From: a virus
Strand: one strand, 5' to 3'
IMG/VR virus record: IMGVR_UViG_3300046660_000458
Location: 1-62,788 of that record
Length of the DNA: 62,788 bases
Shown: one piece after another, positions 7,747 through 15,561 of the stretch
Numbering within the stretch: the stretch's first letter is position 1
Layout: the number at the start of each line of letters is the position of its first letter
Program-made: the position numbers and the translations under genes
The notes under the pieces: generated by a model
Told to the model about the DNA's origin: nothing
The model's database searches: none
What the model saw: the letters and a program-made list of their open reading frames with translations, nothing else

Positions 7747-8007
7747 ATGAGGGAAGCAAATATAAAAAAACGGCGAACGCTGGAATGTTTTTGTACCGGC
7801 GCGCGAAAAGTAGAACCGGTTGGAGGAGACTGTGTCCGGATCTACCTCAGCATTGAGCGTAATGGAGTTTGGGAGGACAAGGTTGAGATCGTAATGCCGA
7901 TCGCGTCCGTGCTGTCGAGCTCCAAGTTTGTGGTTGAGGCGACGACCGAGATTTTTAATGAGAGCCAACTCGGGTTCGAGTCGGTCGAGACCAAGATAAG
8001 GCATTAG
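7747..8007 (+). CDS. Hypothetical protein convergent with cro
   Basis: 86 residues. The part from about residue 25 reads as a real beta-rich protein (VRIYLSIERNGVWEDKVEIV). The start at 7747 is tentative; the frame is open upstream to 7432 but that part looks non-coding. It ends four bases inside the 3' end of the Cro-like gene. About 260 bases upstream (7488-7746) hold nothing I can name. Confidence 0.55.
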   Translation: MREANIKKRRTLECFCTGARKVEPVGGDCVRIYLSIERNGVWEDKVEIVMPIASVLSSSKFVVEATTEIFNESQLGFESVETKIRH

Positions 8008-8270
8008 ACCGCCCCCTGATCTTCAGGGACATCGAAGACCGACGGAGGCTTCATGAAGTCGGCCTCCGTCATTTCGATCCCGGATGCCCGGGCGTGGTCC
8101 AAAAGTTTCAAGGCCTCGGCGTGAGGAATTACGCCGCCAGTGCCGCCGCGGCTCGCCGGGTAGGTCCAGCGATAGACGCGAGAAATATGCTTGCCGGTGA
8201 CCCGCGCTGCGGCTTCTACGCCGATGCGGTCTAGGATCGATTTGGCCGGCTCCATGTGCATAGTCGGCAT
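8004..8270 (-). CDS. Cro-like helix-turn-helix repressor
   Basis: 88 residues. MEPAKSILDRIG, AARVTGKHISRVYRWTYP and GGVIPHAEALKLLDHA are the pattern of Cro/YdaS-type HTH proteins in alphaproteobacterial prophages. It is divergent from the CI-type gene, with three operator-like repeats between them. The first ATG (8268-8270) directly abuts the first operator and has no Shine-Dalgarno; Met-4 or Met-6 are alternatives but also lack one, so the message may be leaderless. Likely role: early switch to lytic growth and control of leftward transcription. Confidence 0.85.
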   Translation of the reverse strand: MPTMHMEPAKSILDRIGVEAAARVTGKHISRVYRWTYPASRGGTGGVIPHAEALKLLDHARASGIEMTEADFMKPPSVFDVPEDQGAV

Positions 8271-8346
8271 TTTTGCGATAATCGCGACTTGCCGTCAAGG
8301 TATTTTTGCGATTATCGCGGTATTATTCTTTGCGGTTTTCGCGAAT
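8271..8346. promoter_or_regulatory. Immunity operators between cro and cI (three sites)
   Basis: Three near-palindromic 18-mers lie at 8271-8288, 8303-8320 and 8328-8346. All share TTTGCGRTWWTCGCG. The leftward strand has TTGACG (8293-8298) as a candidate -35 with the first operator over the -10 and start region of the cro transcript. On the rightward strand TATTAT (8321-8326) is a candidate -10 for cI and the third operator covers the likely start point, which would give self-repression. Exact promoter assignments are inference; the repeats are plain in the sequence. Confidence 0.8.
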
Positions 8347-8355
8347 AGTAGAGTT

Positions 8356-9018
8356 ATGAGTAACTTACGGGACGAACAGAGACGCTGGCTCGCAAAGGAG
8401 TTGGCGCCGCTAGGGCGCGGCGGCAGTAAGGCGCTTGCTGAACACCTCGGGGTTCGGCAAGACGCCATTACGCGCATGGTTCATGCTCGCCCAGGGAAGG
8501 AAAGCAGATCCATCCGCGTCGCGGAACTTGTGGAGATGGCCCGCTTCTTTAAATCGGACCCGCCAGGGCTTCACATTCCGGCGGCAAGGGAAAGATCGCC
8601 CGCCGAAGCCCGCCGACAGCCGCCACGAATAACGCTGGTGCCCTTGCTGGACACCGTTACGGCGGGCAAGTTGTCCGAGCCGATGTCCCAGATACCGGTC
8701 GACCAAGTCCCCCTGCTGGCTTTCGCGGACTTGGGCCGGGGCGACTTCTTCGCCTTGAAGGTGGAGGGCGACTCCATGGACCGGATATCGCCCGACGGCT
8801 CGATAATTGTAGTGAACCGGGCAGATAGGGCGCCCGTAGACAGGGCCTACTACGTGTTCTCCTACCGCGGGGAAACGACCTTCAAGATGTGGAGGGCAGA
8901 CGAGCCGGCGCACCTGGCGCCCTACTCCACCAACCCGATTCACCAGCCGATGTTCTTCAAACGAAAGCGCGATTTGGAAGTGATTGGACGAGTAAAAAGG
9001 ACCGTCTTGGACCTTTAA
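8356..9018 (+). CDS. cI: CI/LexA-type repressor with S24 peptidase domain
   Basis: 220 residues from the ATG at 8356; a longer frame upstream runs through the operators and is rejected. Residues ~1-60 form an HTH domain. Residues ~95-220 are the S24 domain: the self-cleavage pair Ala103-Gly104 (TAGK), the nucleophile Ser140 in EGDSMD and the Lys177 in TTFKMW. It should bind the GCGAWNNTCGC operators, keep both early operons silent in the lysogen and be inactivated by RecA-stimulated cleavage after DNA damage. Its Shine-Dalgarno (agag) is weak, in keeping with low expression. Confidence 0.93.
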   Translation: MSNLRDEQRRWLAKELAPLGRGGSKALAEHLGVRQDAITRMVHARPGKESRSIRVAELVEMARFFKSDPPGLHIPAARERSPAEARRQPPRITLVPLLDTVTAGKLSEPMSQIPVDQVPLLAFADLGRGDFFALKVEGDSMDRISPDGSIIVVNRADRAPVDRAYYVFSYRGETTFKMWRADEPAHLAPYSTNPIHQPMFFKRKRDLEVIGRVKRTVLDL

Positions 9019-9037
9019 AACACGGCGGAGGCCGTCA

Positions 9038-9664
9038 ATGAGGATTTCATCATTTATTGCGATATCGATTTTTGCTTGTAACTCAGCCCTGGCTGAGGAT
9101 TTCCCGCCGAAAGACCAGATACTAAGCCAGATACGAGTCAGTCTTACCGGGCTGATCGTCCTGAGGTGGGAGGACCGGCCGCCGCCCATAATGTTGCCGA
9201 CGGTGTCGACGACCACGTCTACCTATTCACGGGGATTTTCCCAATCCAACACCGTGACGACGCCGATCGAGCCCGTCCAGCAACCGACTACTCAAGAGCT
9301 TAAGATCTACAATAACAGCATCTACGACATCAAAGACCTGACGGTCGAGTGTGCCTATTTGGCCGAAAGCGGAACCCCACTCATCAGCAAAGCCCAGATA
9401 ATCCCAAGCGTCTTCCGGGCCGGAGGTAAGCGGCTCGCGGTCCTGATGGACGTCCCGGTCGCGCCCGGCGCGCAGTCGGTAAAGTGCACGGCTCGAGATT
9501 TCGAGTATATGGCGATGGGCGTCTTTCCTCGCTTGGACAGTAGTGCGGTAGCGAGGCGCGGCGGCAACCGCAGCAGCGGGCCATGGATCTCCGACGTGAA
9601 GACGGAGCCGGGCGTCAAAATCACCGACGGCTTCGGTAATCCCCTCAGGAAATACGACTACTAA
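9038..9664 (+). CDS. Secreted protein next to the repressor (lysogenic conversion candidate)
   Basis: 208 residues. An N-terminal signal peptide (hydrophobic residues ~4-19, ending ALA|ED) is followed by a Thr/Ser/Pro-rich stretch and a beta-rich domain with two Cys (ECAY, KCTA) that could form a disulphide. It follows cI by 20 bases in the same direction and upstream of the early rightward promoter, so it is likely expressed with cI in the lysogen. A periplasmic role such as exclusion of other phages is inferred from position only. Confidence 0.7.
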   Translation: MRISSFIAISIFACNSALAEDFPPKDQILSQIRVSLTGLIVLRWEDRPPPIMLPTVSTTTSTYSRGFSQSNTVTTPIEPVQQPTTQELKIYNNSIYDIKDLTVECAYLAESGTPLISKAQIIPSVFRAGGKRLAVLMDVPVAPGAQSVKCTARDFEYMAMGVFPRLDSSAVARRGGNRSSGPWISDVKTEPGVKITDGFGNPLRKYDY

Positions 9665-9726
9665 CCCCCACTAACCGGCCTAACGGGCAGATGGGAAACA
9701 ATTCCCATCGCGCCGCCGCGCGATTA

Positions 9727-9781
9727 TTTTTGCGAATGTCGCGAGTTGATTATTGACTTCTTTGCGATTATCGCGAATATC
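9727..9781 (+). promoter_or_regulatory. Rightward early promoter with two CI-type operators
   Basis: Two further operator copies lie at 9727-9744 and 9761-9777. TTGACT at 9753-9758 and AATATC at 9776-9781 are 17 bases apart, and the second operator fills that spacer. A repressor bound there would block RNA polymerase directly. The downstream gene starts at 9836 (GTG) with a good AGGGAGG site. The -10 is imperfect, so the exact hexamer is uncertain. Confidence 0.7.
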
Positions 9782-9835
9782 TCCCCACACACCCAGTCAC
9801 TGACTGTCGGGTGGTTCTTGTAGGGAGGGCGGATA

Positions 9836-10429
9836 GTGCGCGCAGCAAACTTCGGCGAGGCATTGACGGCAGCCGGCTTCAATCCCTTTGAGCACCAGCT
9901 CACGACTGTGCTGGCGAACTATTTCAAATCAGGCGGGACAGAGGATCGACTGAAAGAGTTGATTGATCTCGCCAAGAAGATGTCGGGTGACGGCCACGCA
10001 GGAGCCGCCCTTATCAAGGGCCCTATGCTGACTGCTGTTGCCCGGCAGACTGTTGAAGGTGCGCGCGGCCAAAGTGAGCCTGCTGGAATGAGCCCTTTTG
10101 GGAATGCCTCGCCACCTTCTTCTAATCGCCACCACGTCTCCGCAAGAGAGCCCACCAAATCGCAGCGTGCCGCGACCCTAACAGCGGCGAAAGCGGCTGC
10201 GCAGACCATCATGGACACACTGAAGGTCGACGGCCGCGCCATTGGCGATTGGACCGTCGCCGAAGCGAGGCGCGCCAGCGCGAATAAGCGGCGGGAGAGT
10301 TTCATCCTGAGAGAGGCTGTGCGCGTCGTAGCCAATGCCGACCCGTCGGCCAAGCTGCGCGATGTCGTGAAAATCCGAGAGATGAAGCGCATCCACGAAC
10401 GGGCGATGGAGTTGCGAAATGCAGCCTGA
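9836..10429 (+). CDS. First gene of the rightward operon, hypothetical
   Basis: 197 residues from a GTG with AGGGAGG seven bases ahead. Mostly helical, with a Ser/Pro linker at ~80-100 and a basic helical C-terminal half. No recognised domain. It overlaps the next gene by 11 bases. First gene under the CI-controlled rightward promoter, so perhaps an early host-takeover or regulatory protein. Confidence 0.8.
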   Translation: MRAANFGEALTAAGFNPFEHQLTTVLANYFKSGGTEDRLKELIDLAKKMSGDGHAGAALIKGPMLTAVARQTVEGARGQSEPAGMSPFGNASPPSSNRHHVSAREPTKSQRAATLTAAKAAAQTIMDTLKVDGRAIGDWTVAEARRASANKRRESFILREAVRVVANADPSAKLRDVVKIREMKRIHERAMELRNAA

Positions 10430-11300
10430 GACCGTCGACCAGATTCGCGCGTGGCATCGCAAGCGTTGTTTCGCCATGGAGACCCGGAAACGCGCCGATC
10501 TTTCACTTGGCTCGTCGCTTCGATCGTGGCTGGGCTGGCGCAAGGATTTGCCAGACGTTGACCGCGCCCGCATTGCCGAACAGGCGAAACTTCTGATCGA
10601 CTGTGGCGAGAAGGTCGCCAAGGGCAAGCTGCACAATCTCAGCGACACCGAGAAATTCAAGGAATTCGAGGTAATCATCCTGGTTGCCATCAGGTCGCGG
10701 GCTCCGACCGACGAATTCGAGAAAATCGCCTCCAAGGAAATGGAGAGGCTGGCGAAGTCGCTGCCGGTCTGGGCTGAGTTCGGCGAACAGATTCGCGGTT
10801 TTGGGGCCGGCTCGCTCGCCGTCATTATTGGCGAAGCTGGCGACCTGTCGAACTACTCGACGCATTCCAAGCTTTGGAAGCGCATGGGCCTCGCGGTGAT
10901 GGATGGCGTGCGCCAAGGTGGACTCAAGAAAACGTCCGGCAAAGACCTCTGGATTGAACACGGCTATAGCCCCGTCCGCCGGTCGCGGATGTGGAACATC
11001 GGCGATACGCTGATGAGGGGCAACAAAGACGGTCGTTACCGCTCCGCGTATCTGGCTCGCAAGCAATACGAACGAGAGCGCGCCGATGCCGCCGGGCTAG
11101 TTGTTGCGCCGTCAGCAAAGATCCCGGCGAAACGCAAAGACGAATTCATGTCGGACGGACACGTCCATCTGCGTGCGCAACGGTACATGGAAAAGCGCCT
11201 TCTGCGAGATTTGTGGAAGGCGTGGCGGCGGGCCGGGGTAGCCTTGGCTGAAAAGCCCGATGCGACAGTGCCTGCCGACGAATTTAAGAAAGCGGCGTGA
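10419..11300 (+). CDS. Helix-hairpin-helix protein related to the IS110/Transposase_20 C-terminal domain
   Basis: 293 residues. The central part has IRGFGAGSLAVIIGEAGDL (about residues 127-145), then LWKRMGLAV and later RYRSAYLARK and QRYMEKRLLRDLW. This is the HhH-containing Transposase_20 pattern seen in IS110 transposases, but the catalytic DEDD N-terminal domain is not visible. Such stand-alone proteins are common in alphaproteobacterial phages and are unlikely to transpose. DNA-structure binding is the likely activity. Confidence 0.75.
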   Translation: MQPETVDQIRAWHRKRCFAMETRKRADLSLGSSLRSWLGWRKDLPDVDRARIAEQAKLLIDCGEKVAKGKLHNLSDTEKFKEFEVIILVAIRSRAPTDEFEKIASKEMERLAKSLPVWAEFGEQIRGFGAGSLAVIIGEAGDLSNYSTHSKLWKRMGLAVMDGVRQGGLKKTSGKDLWIEHGYSPVRRSRMWNIGDTLMRGNKDGRYRSAYLARKQYERERADAAGLVVAPSAKIPAKRKDEFMSDGHVHLRAQRYMEKRLLRDLWKAWRRAGVALAEKPDATVPADEFKKAA

Positions 11301-11379
11301 GCCGCGCGAGAGGCCATGGTCAGAATGGTCTCGTTTGACCCTGGCTCCGATTGCCTCTCGACCAATTAGGAGACGCGCA

Positions 11380-11577
11380 ATGCGAACATCAGAACTCGAC
11401 TCCGACCGCCAGCAGATAGCGCGCCTATCGCAGCCTGTCTGCCTCAAGACAGTTGAGAAATGCCTCTCTGTCGCGACGAAGATCTACAAGTCCACGCACG
11501 ACGAGGGACAGAAATACATCCTTCGCAAGGTCATTGCTGAGATTGCAGTTGTTCATACAGCGGCGCGGAGGGCGTGA
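11380..11577 (+). CDS. Hypothetical small protein
   Basis: 65 residues, helical, from an ATG with AGGAG a few bases ahead. No recognised domain. Its stop overlaps the next start (TGATG). Confidence 0.7.
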   Translation: MRTSELDSDRQQIARLSQPVCLKTVEKCLSVATKIYKSTHDEGQKYILRKVIAEIAVVHTAARRA

Positions 11578-11927
11578 TGGGACACCTTCGCAACGAATGC
11601 ATCATTGTCAGTAGCTGGGATGCCGCGCATGCGCTGACGGCGCACGAAGCCGCGACGGCGATCTTTAATCCCGCCGGCATGGGCGCGCTCGTCAGTGGCC
11701 TGACGCATCACGCGATAAATGGTGGTGCCGCGTTCTTTATCGCCCCAGACGGATCGAAAGAAGGATGGGCCGACTCCGACAAGGGAGAGTCCGCGCGGAA
11801 CGAATTCATCGAATTCCTGCGTGAGGAAAAGAGGCTGTATCTCGATTGGTCGCTAGTCCTGATCGGTGGCGATGATGGCGAGTACCGAGTCCTGCAGTCG
11901 CCGAACGACCGGCCGGAGGAGGTGTGA
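11577..11927 (+). CDS. Hypothetical protein
   Basis: 116 residues, alpha/beta. FIAPDGSKEGWADSDKGE followed by a helix with EFLREEKR and a strand WSLVLIGGDDGEY looks like a small compact fold. Overlaps its neighbours by one to four bases. Function unknown. Confidence 0.75.
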   Translation: MGHLRNECIIVSSWDAAHALTAHEAATAIFNPAGMGALVSGLTHHAINGGAAFFIAPDGSKEGWADSDKGESARNEFIEFLREEKRLYLDWSLVLIGGDDGEYRVLQSPNDRPEEV

Positions 11928-12382
11928 TGGCCTATCCCCACCTCCGCGACCGCCCGGTCTATCAAACCTGCATCGCAGTCGTGCTGCACGACGAGACGGA
12001 CTCTCGGCTGCGAGTCTCGACTGACGGGCTCGTGGCAAATTCGAAATGGCTCCCGAAGCACCGGAAGATAGACGCAGCGCCGATTGCCAAGGTTAACTTG
12101 ATTTCAAAACGCTCGGACTTCGTCACCATCACGTTGCCGACTTGGCTTGCTGCGAAAGAAGGACTCGTCGTCGCGAACGCAGTTGCGCGGCTTGATGCAT
12201 CGGTCTGGCCTCCCGTCACCGTGATTACGCAGCCGTTGACCGCAGCTAGGGAATGGACTCCCGAGGATCACGCAGCCTGGCGCGACTGCCGGCTGTTTGC
12301 GGAGGCGATCCGGGACGACTTGAACGGTAAGCCGAAAGCTAGATCGGCAAGCGACTGGGGAAATGCACGGGTGTTCGCATGA
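11927..12382 (+). CDS. Hypothetical protein
   Basis: 151 residues. The first ~85 residues are beta-rich with WLPKHRKID, FVTITLPTWLAAKEGL, reminiscent of short conserved proteins in phage accessory operons. The C-terminus is charged. One copy of the dispersed CTAGCTGNGGT motif lies near 12236-12254 on the opposite strand. Function unknown. Confidence 0.75.
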   Translation: MAYPHLRDRPVYQTCIAVVLHDETDSRLRVSTDGLVANSKWLPKHRKIDAAPIAKVNLISKRSDFVTITLPTWLAAKEGLVVANAVARLDASVWPPVTVITQPLTAAREWTPEDHAAWRDCRLFAEAIRDDLNGKPKARSASDWGNARVFA

Positions 12383-12648
12383 CCTTGCATCAACTTCTTC
12401 ATTATAGGCGCGATCTACATCCGACGCCGCTACTCCCGGATAATCCCGAAGATATCGTTCGGCGCATGGCCGATGCACTCTACGCATCTCGCATCGATCC
12501 ATCAGACGAGCCGGAAACAATCTTCCTGCTCCTCTACTCGCTCAACATCTACCACTGGACGGTTATCAGCGAGAACTTCGAATCGATTTTGTATGAAGTT
12601 GGTCAACGCTACATCGCCGACGAAATGTCACGGCAGGAGACGGCCTGA
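12379..12648 (+). CDS. Hypothetical small protein
   Basis: 89 residues, acidic and helical, starting MTLHQLLHYRRDL. ATGA overlap with the gene before and TGATG with the gene after. No domain recognised. Confidence 0.7.
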   Translation: MTLHQLLHYRRDLHPTPLLPDNPEDIVRRMADALYASRIDPSDEPETIFLLLYSLNIYHWTVISENFESILYEVGQRYIADEMSRQETA

Positions 12649-12755
12649 TGTGCATCTTCGCGGGAGTCGGGCTGCTGGCTATCGGATTTCTGGCGTGGGC
12701 TCTAATCGTCTATTGCCGCGAACTCGCTCACCTCAACATTATGACGGAGGAATAG
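12648..12755 (+). CDS. Very small membrane protein
   Basis: 35 residues with one hydrophobic span (about residues 3-22) and a short acidic tail. Start shares a base with the preceding stop. Function unknown. Confidence 0.55.
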   Translation: MCIFAGVGLLAIGFLAWALIVYCRELAHLNIMTEE

Positions 12756-12758
12756 GCC

Positions 12759-12914
12759 GTGGTTAGCGCCATCGTTTCAGTCTGCGGAATCACCGCGGTT
12801 GTGATTGCAATCGGCCTGTTCGCTTATTTCATCGAAATTGAAGGCGACAAGCCCGGCGATTTCGGCCCCGTTGAGAACGGCCCATTCGAAGAACCGGAGC
12901 GCGTGAAGCGATGA
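12759..12914 (+). CDS. Very small membrane protein
   Basis: 51 residues from a GTG, with one N-terminal membrane span (about 4-24) and an acidic soluble tail. GGAGGAATA lies just ahead of the start and the end overlaps the next ATG. Function unknown. Confidence 0.55.
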   Translation: MVSAIVSVCGITAVVIAIGLFAYFIEIEGDKPGDFGPVENGPFEEPERVKR

Positions 12915-13381
12915 GCCTCCGACAGCGCCAGCCCAGGATTCGAGACGAGGCACACCTCGCATACGTCAGGTCGCTTCCGTGCACGGCGTGCGGGCAACAT
13001 GCGCCCTCCGAGGCCGCGCATCTCCGCATCGGTAGTCTGGCGCATGGCAAGTCAGAGACGGGCATGCAGCAAAGGCCGGACGATCGATGGAGCAACCCAC
13101 TTTGCCCGGAGCATCACAGGACCGGAAAATTCGCCCAACACAAAGTCGGCGAACTCGACTTCTGGGTTTGGGTGGGAATCGACCCGTTCGGCAACGCAAC
13201 CAAGCTTTGGGTGGAGTCCGGCGGGATGGCCAGGGCTAGTGAAATCCAGCCGGTCAAGAAGCCCCGCAAGGTCAAGGCCCGCAAGCCTGCGGAGCGTCGA
13301 GCGAAGATCGCGGCCCCTCGCCGTTCCATTCCCGGTCGGCGCTTCGACGGAACGCCAACTCCAAGCCGATCGATCGCCTAA
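12911..13381 (+). CDS. HNH-type nuclease of the DUF968 group
   Basis: 156 residues. LPCTACG ... EAAHLRIG ... WSNPLCPEHHRTGKFAQH (about residues 22-77) is the DUF968/YbcN pattern: two Cys, a conserved His, then CPEHH, the zinc and metal ligands of an HNH-like fold. Relatives in lambdoid phages are linked to recombination. The C-terminal ~45 residues are a basic tail. ATGA-coupled to the gene before. Confidence 0.8.
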   Translation: MSLRQRQPRIRDEAHLAYVRSLPCTACGQHAPSEAAHLRIGSLAHGKSETGMQQRPDDRWSNPLCPEHHRTGKFAQHKVGELDFWVWVGIDPFGNATKLWVESGGMARASEIQPVKKPRKVKARKPAERRAKIAAPRRSIPGRRFDGTPTPSRSIA

Positions 13382-13446
13382 CCCCCACCCCTTCTCGCGG
13401 GGGATTTGCAGGGCTTACTGTTTTTGACCTTTTCGGAGTGAATGAG

Positions 13447-13878
13447 ATGTCCGGCAATCTTTCTGATCTGATTGAGCGAGTTGAGGCGGGCCAGGTCAAG
13501 GCGCTGTCGATCAAGCAGCCCTACCCGCATCACATTTTCCATGACGGCAAGGATGTGGAAAATCGTGATTGGCCAACGCGCTTTCGTGGCTGGGTGATCG
13601 TGCACGCGGGCGTGTCAAAGACCGAGCTTGATATGAGTGATCCGAACGAGGCCGCGATGCCGCGCGGTGGGGTTGTCGGGATGATGCGCATCACCGACTG
13701 CGTCGACAAAATGGAAAGCAGCTGGTTTTACGGCAAATACGGCTTTGTCATCGGCGAAGCGTTCCCCCTGCCGTTGGTCATATGTCGCGGCGCTCTCGGA
13801 TTCTTCTCGCTGCTGCCAGAAACCAACATGGCAGTCGCCGCCGAACTGAAAGCCAGGGCCCACACCCCCGCCCGCTGA
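13447..13878 (+). CDS. ASCH-domain protein
   Basis: 143 residues. ALSIKQPYPHHIF ... KDVENRDWPTRFRGWVIVHAG and later GGVVGMMRITDCV are hallmarks of the ASCH domain (PUA-like fold), which binds or cleaves RNA or modified nucleotides. The ATG at 13447 has GGAG eight bases ahead. In phages ASCH proteins are small stand-alone genes of unproven role, possibly ribonucleases. Confidence 0.85.
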   Translation: MSGNLSDLIERVEAGQVKALSIKQPYPHHIFHDGKDVENRDWPTRFRGWVIVHAGVSKTELDMSDPNEAAMPRGGVVGMMRITDCVDKMESSWFYGKYGFVIGEAFPLPLVICRGALGFFSLLPETNMAVAAELKARAHTPAR

Positions 13879-13912
13879 CCCACCAATTGTGCCAATGAGA
13901 GGAATGATTTTT

Positions 13913-14320
13913 ATGCTAGCCCAATCGTTCAAGACCGCTGATGAACTTGGACTTTCTGATGCGCAAAAGGGCGCACTGATGAAGGTGTTGGTGCTGTTGG
14001 AAACGGGGCGCTTGCAGCATCGCGAAATGATCGGGGATGCCGATAGCGCAGATGAGCCGACGTTCTGCGAGAATTTCAACATGCGTTGGTGGACCGCGGA
14101 TCATCCGTGCGGGACCGTGGCTTGCATTGGCGGAACAGCCGAACTCGTCGGCAACGTCAAGTTTGACGGATGGATCATGAACGCCGGACTTATGGGCCTT
14201 TTTTGGCCACGGCCGATGACCGAAACTCAGATATGCAAAATCACCCCAGCCCAAGCCGCCATCGCTCTCCGCTCCTACCTGACGACGGGCAATGCTCACT
14301 GGGAGCTGGCAGTCGCATGA
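13913..14320 (+). CDS. Hypothetical protein
   Basis: 135 residues from the ATG at 13913 (GAGAGGA nine bases ahead). A single compact domain with FCENFNMRWW and CGTVACIGGTAE; the Cys/Trp-rich centre is distinctive. Relatives occur as small hypotheticals in alphaproteobacterial phages. ATGA overlap with the next gene. Confidence 0.75.
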   Translation: MLAQSFKTADELGLSDAQKGALMKVLVLLETGRLQHREMIGDADSADEPTFCENFNMRWWTADHPCGTVACIGGTAELVGNVKFDGWIMNAGLMGLFWPRPMTETQICKITPAQAAIALRSYLTTGNAHWELAVA

Positions 14321-14514
14321 ACGACACATCCTCACAGAGGCAGGCGGGCGTTTCCGCATTTCTCACAGAAGATGAGGTTCTCGCCGCTTACGCCGAACAC
14401 GGTCACCTGAACTGGCACATGGTCAAGAAGGGCATGGGACCGAATTGGCCTGAGCATTGGGAAAAGCTCGGTCTTGGTGAAGGCATTTTCTCACCAGACG
14501 AGGCGCGGCCATGA
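14317..14514 (+). CDS. Hypothetical small protein
   Basis: 65 residues. The pattern AYAEHGHLNWHMVKKGMGPNW suggests a short helical domain. ATGA overlaps at both ends. Function unknown. Confidence 0.7.
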   Translation: MNDTSSQRQAGVSAFLTEDEVLAAYAEHGHLNWHMVKKGMGPNWPEHWEKLGLGEGIFSPDEARP

Positions 14515-14741
14515 GGCAAGCAATCGCTTCCTGCCTGCCGTGGCTCCTGTCCGCCGTCACCATTTGGATGACGTTGCTCGCCGGCAATAAGCACCCGCGT
14601 GTTTGGCTCGTAGGGCTCTGCAATCAATTCCTTTGGCTGATCTGGATCGTCATCAGCGGCGCATGGGGATTGCTGCCGATGAATATCGCCCTTTGGATTG
14701 TTTACAGCCGCAACCATCTAAAATGGAGCCGGACATCATGA
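14511..14741 (+). CDS. Small membrane protein
   Basis: 76 residues with two or three hydrophobic segments (about 5-24, 31-51, 53-67). Coupled to neighbours by ATGA. Function unknown. Confidence 0.65.
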   Translation: MRQAIASCLPWLLSAVTIWMTLLAGNKHPRVWLVGLCNQFLWLIWIVISGAWGLLPMNIALWIVYSRNHLKWSRTS

Positions 14742-15307
14742 CCCCAAACGTGGAATTGGCGGTTAAATTACAGCGCCTTGCTTGCGCTGAGAACGAAAAA
14801 GAGTTTTTCGATTGCGTGGCCGACAATATTACCGCGATTTGCATTGCGTTGAATGAGAGTTCGTCTGAAACCAGTCAGAAAATTATAGATGATAACGAGC
14901 GGCTGCGTTCGGCGCTAAAGTTGATCTGGGCAGAAGTTGTCGCAAGCGACAACGCCAAGTCTACCGACTTTGGCTGGCCTAAAGCGTGCGCCGCGGTGCG
15001 CGAAGCGCTGGCCCACCCGTTTAGACGACAAGCTCTCTCCAACGATGAGTATCTCCGCCGGTTTCGAAGCCAGCCCGACAATGGTGTGATGGGTGTAACA
15101 GAGGCGGCGCCGGAAGAAGCCGCCGCCACCCGGGATCGTGTGGAGGCGCTGGAGAAGGCGCTGTCAGCAGCGGCCGGGTATCTTCTCAACGCCAAAATCG
15201 ATTTGGAAACGGGCGCTCCGAAGCGAACGGCAATCCAAACAATCGAAGGCGGATTGAAGATTGTGACGGCCGTCCTTGGTGCGGCAGAACAGAGGGGTGG
15301 GAAGTGA
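14738..15307 (+). CDS. Hypothetical protein with C-terminal coiled coil
   Basis: 189 residues from ATG 14738. A helical N-terminal half (KLIWAEVVASDNAK) and a C-terminal Ala/Glu helix (TRDRVEALEKALSAAAGYL). Such 'ead/Ea22-like' accessory proteins are common in phage operons. Function unknown. Confidence 0.7.
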   Translation: MTPNVELAVKLQRLACAENEKEFFDCVADNITAICIALNESSSETSQKIIDDNERLRSALKLIWAEVVASDNAKSTDFGWPKACAAVREALAHPFRRQALSNDEYLRRFRSQPDNGVMGVTEAAPEEAAATRDRVEALEKALSAAAGYLLNAKIDLETGAPKRTAIQTIEGGLKIVTAVLGAAEQRGGK

Positions 15308-15558
15308 GCACGAAGCGAATTTACACCTGCAATCTTTGCGGAAACGAAACCCGCGAAGGTGAAGGCGTTGGCGTGAAATGGACGAGCGGCACGAAGTTCA
15401 CATTCACGGTGCCATCGAATGCCGAAAGCCATCTTTGCCAGCGATGCGTTGATGCCACCTGCGCTGCCGTAAAAGACTTGCAGAACATCGACAAAATCAG
15501 AGGCGCCATAGACGGATGCATCCCCCTTGGATCAGCACAATCGGGCGGAGGGGTGTAG
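15304..15558 (+). CDS. Zinc-ribbon protein
   Basis: 84 residues from a GTG that overlaps the previous stop. CNLCG at ~9-13 and CQRC at ~45-48 form a CxxC...CxxC zinc ribbon. Function unknown; one of several zinc-ribbon mini-proteins in this operon. Confidence 0.75.
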   Translation: MSTKRIYTCNLCGNETREGEGVGVKWTSGTKFTFTVPSNAESHLCQRCVDATCAAVKDLQNIDKIRGAIDGCIPLGSAQSGGGV

Positions 15559-15561
15559 GCC

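Noticed and set aside
7210-8004. 264-residue leftward open frame
   Set aside because: Arg/Ser/Pro-rich composition without domain pattern, and two better-looking rightward frames use the same bases.
8191-8355. N-terminal extension of the CI-type protein
   Set aside because: It would run through all three operators and encode a hydrophobic stretch made of the repeated FAII/FFAV words; the ATG at 8356 gives the normal repressor start.
10419-11300. Calling this gene an IS110 transposase
   Set aside because: Only the HhH/Transposase_20 half is visible; the DEDD catalytic domain and element ends are missing, so it is described as an HhH protein.
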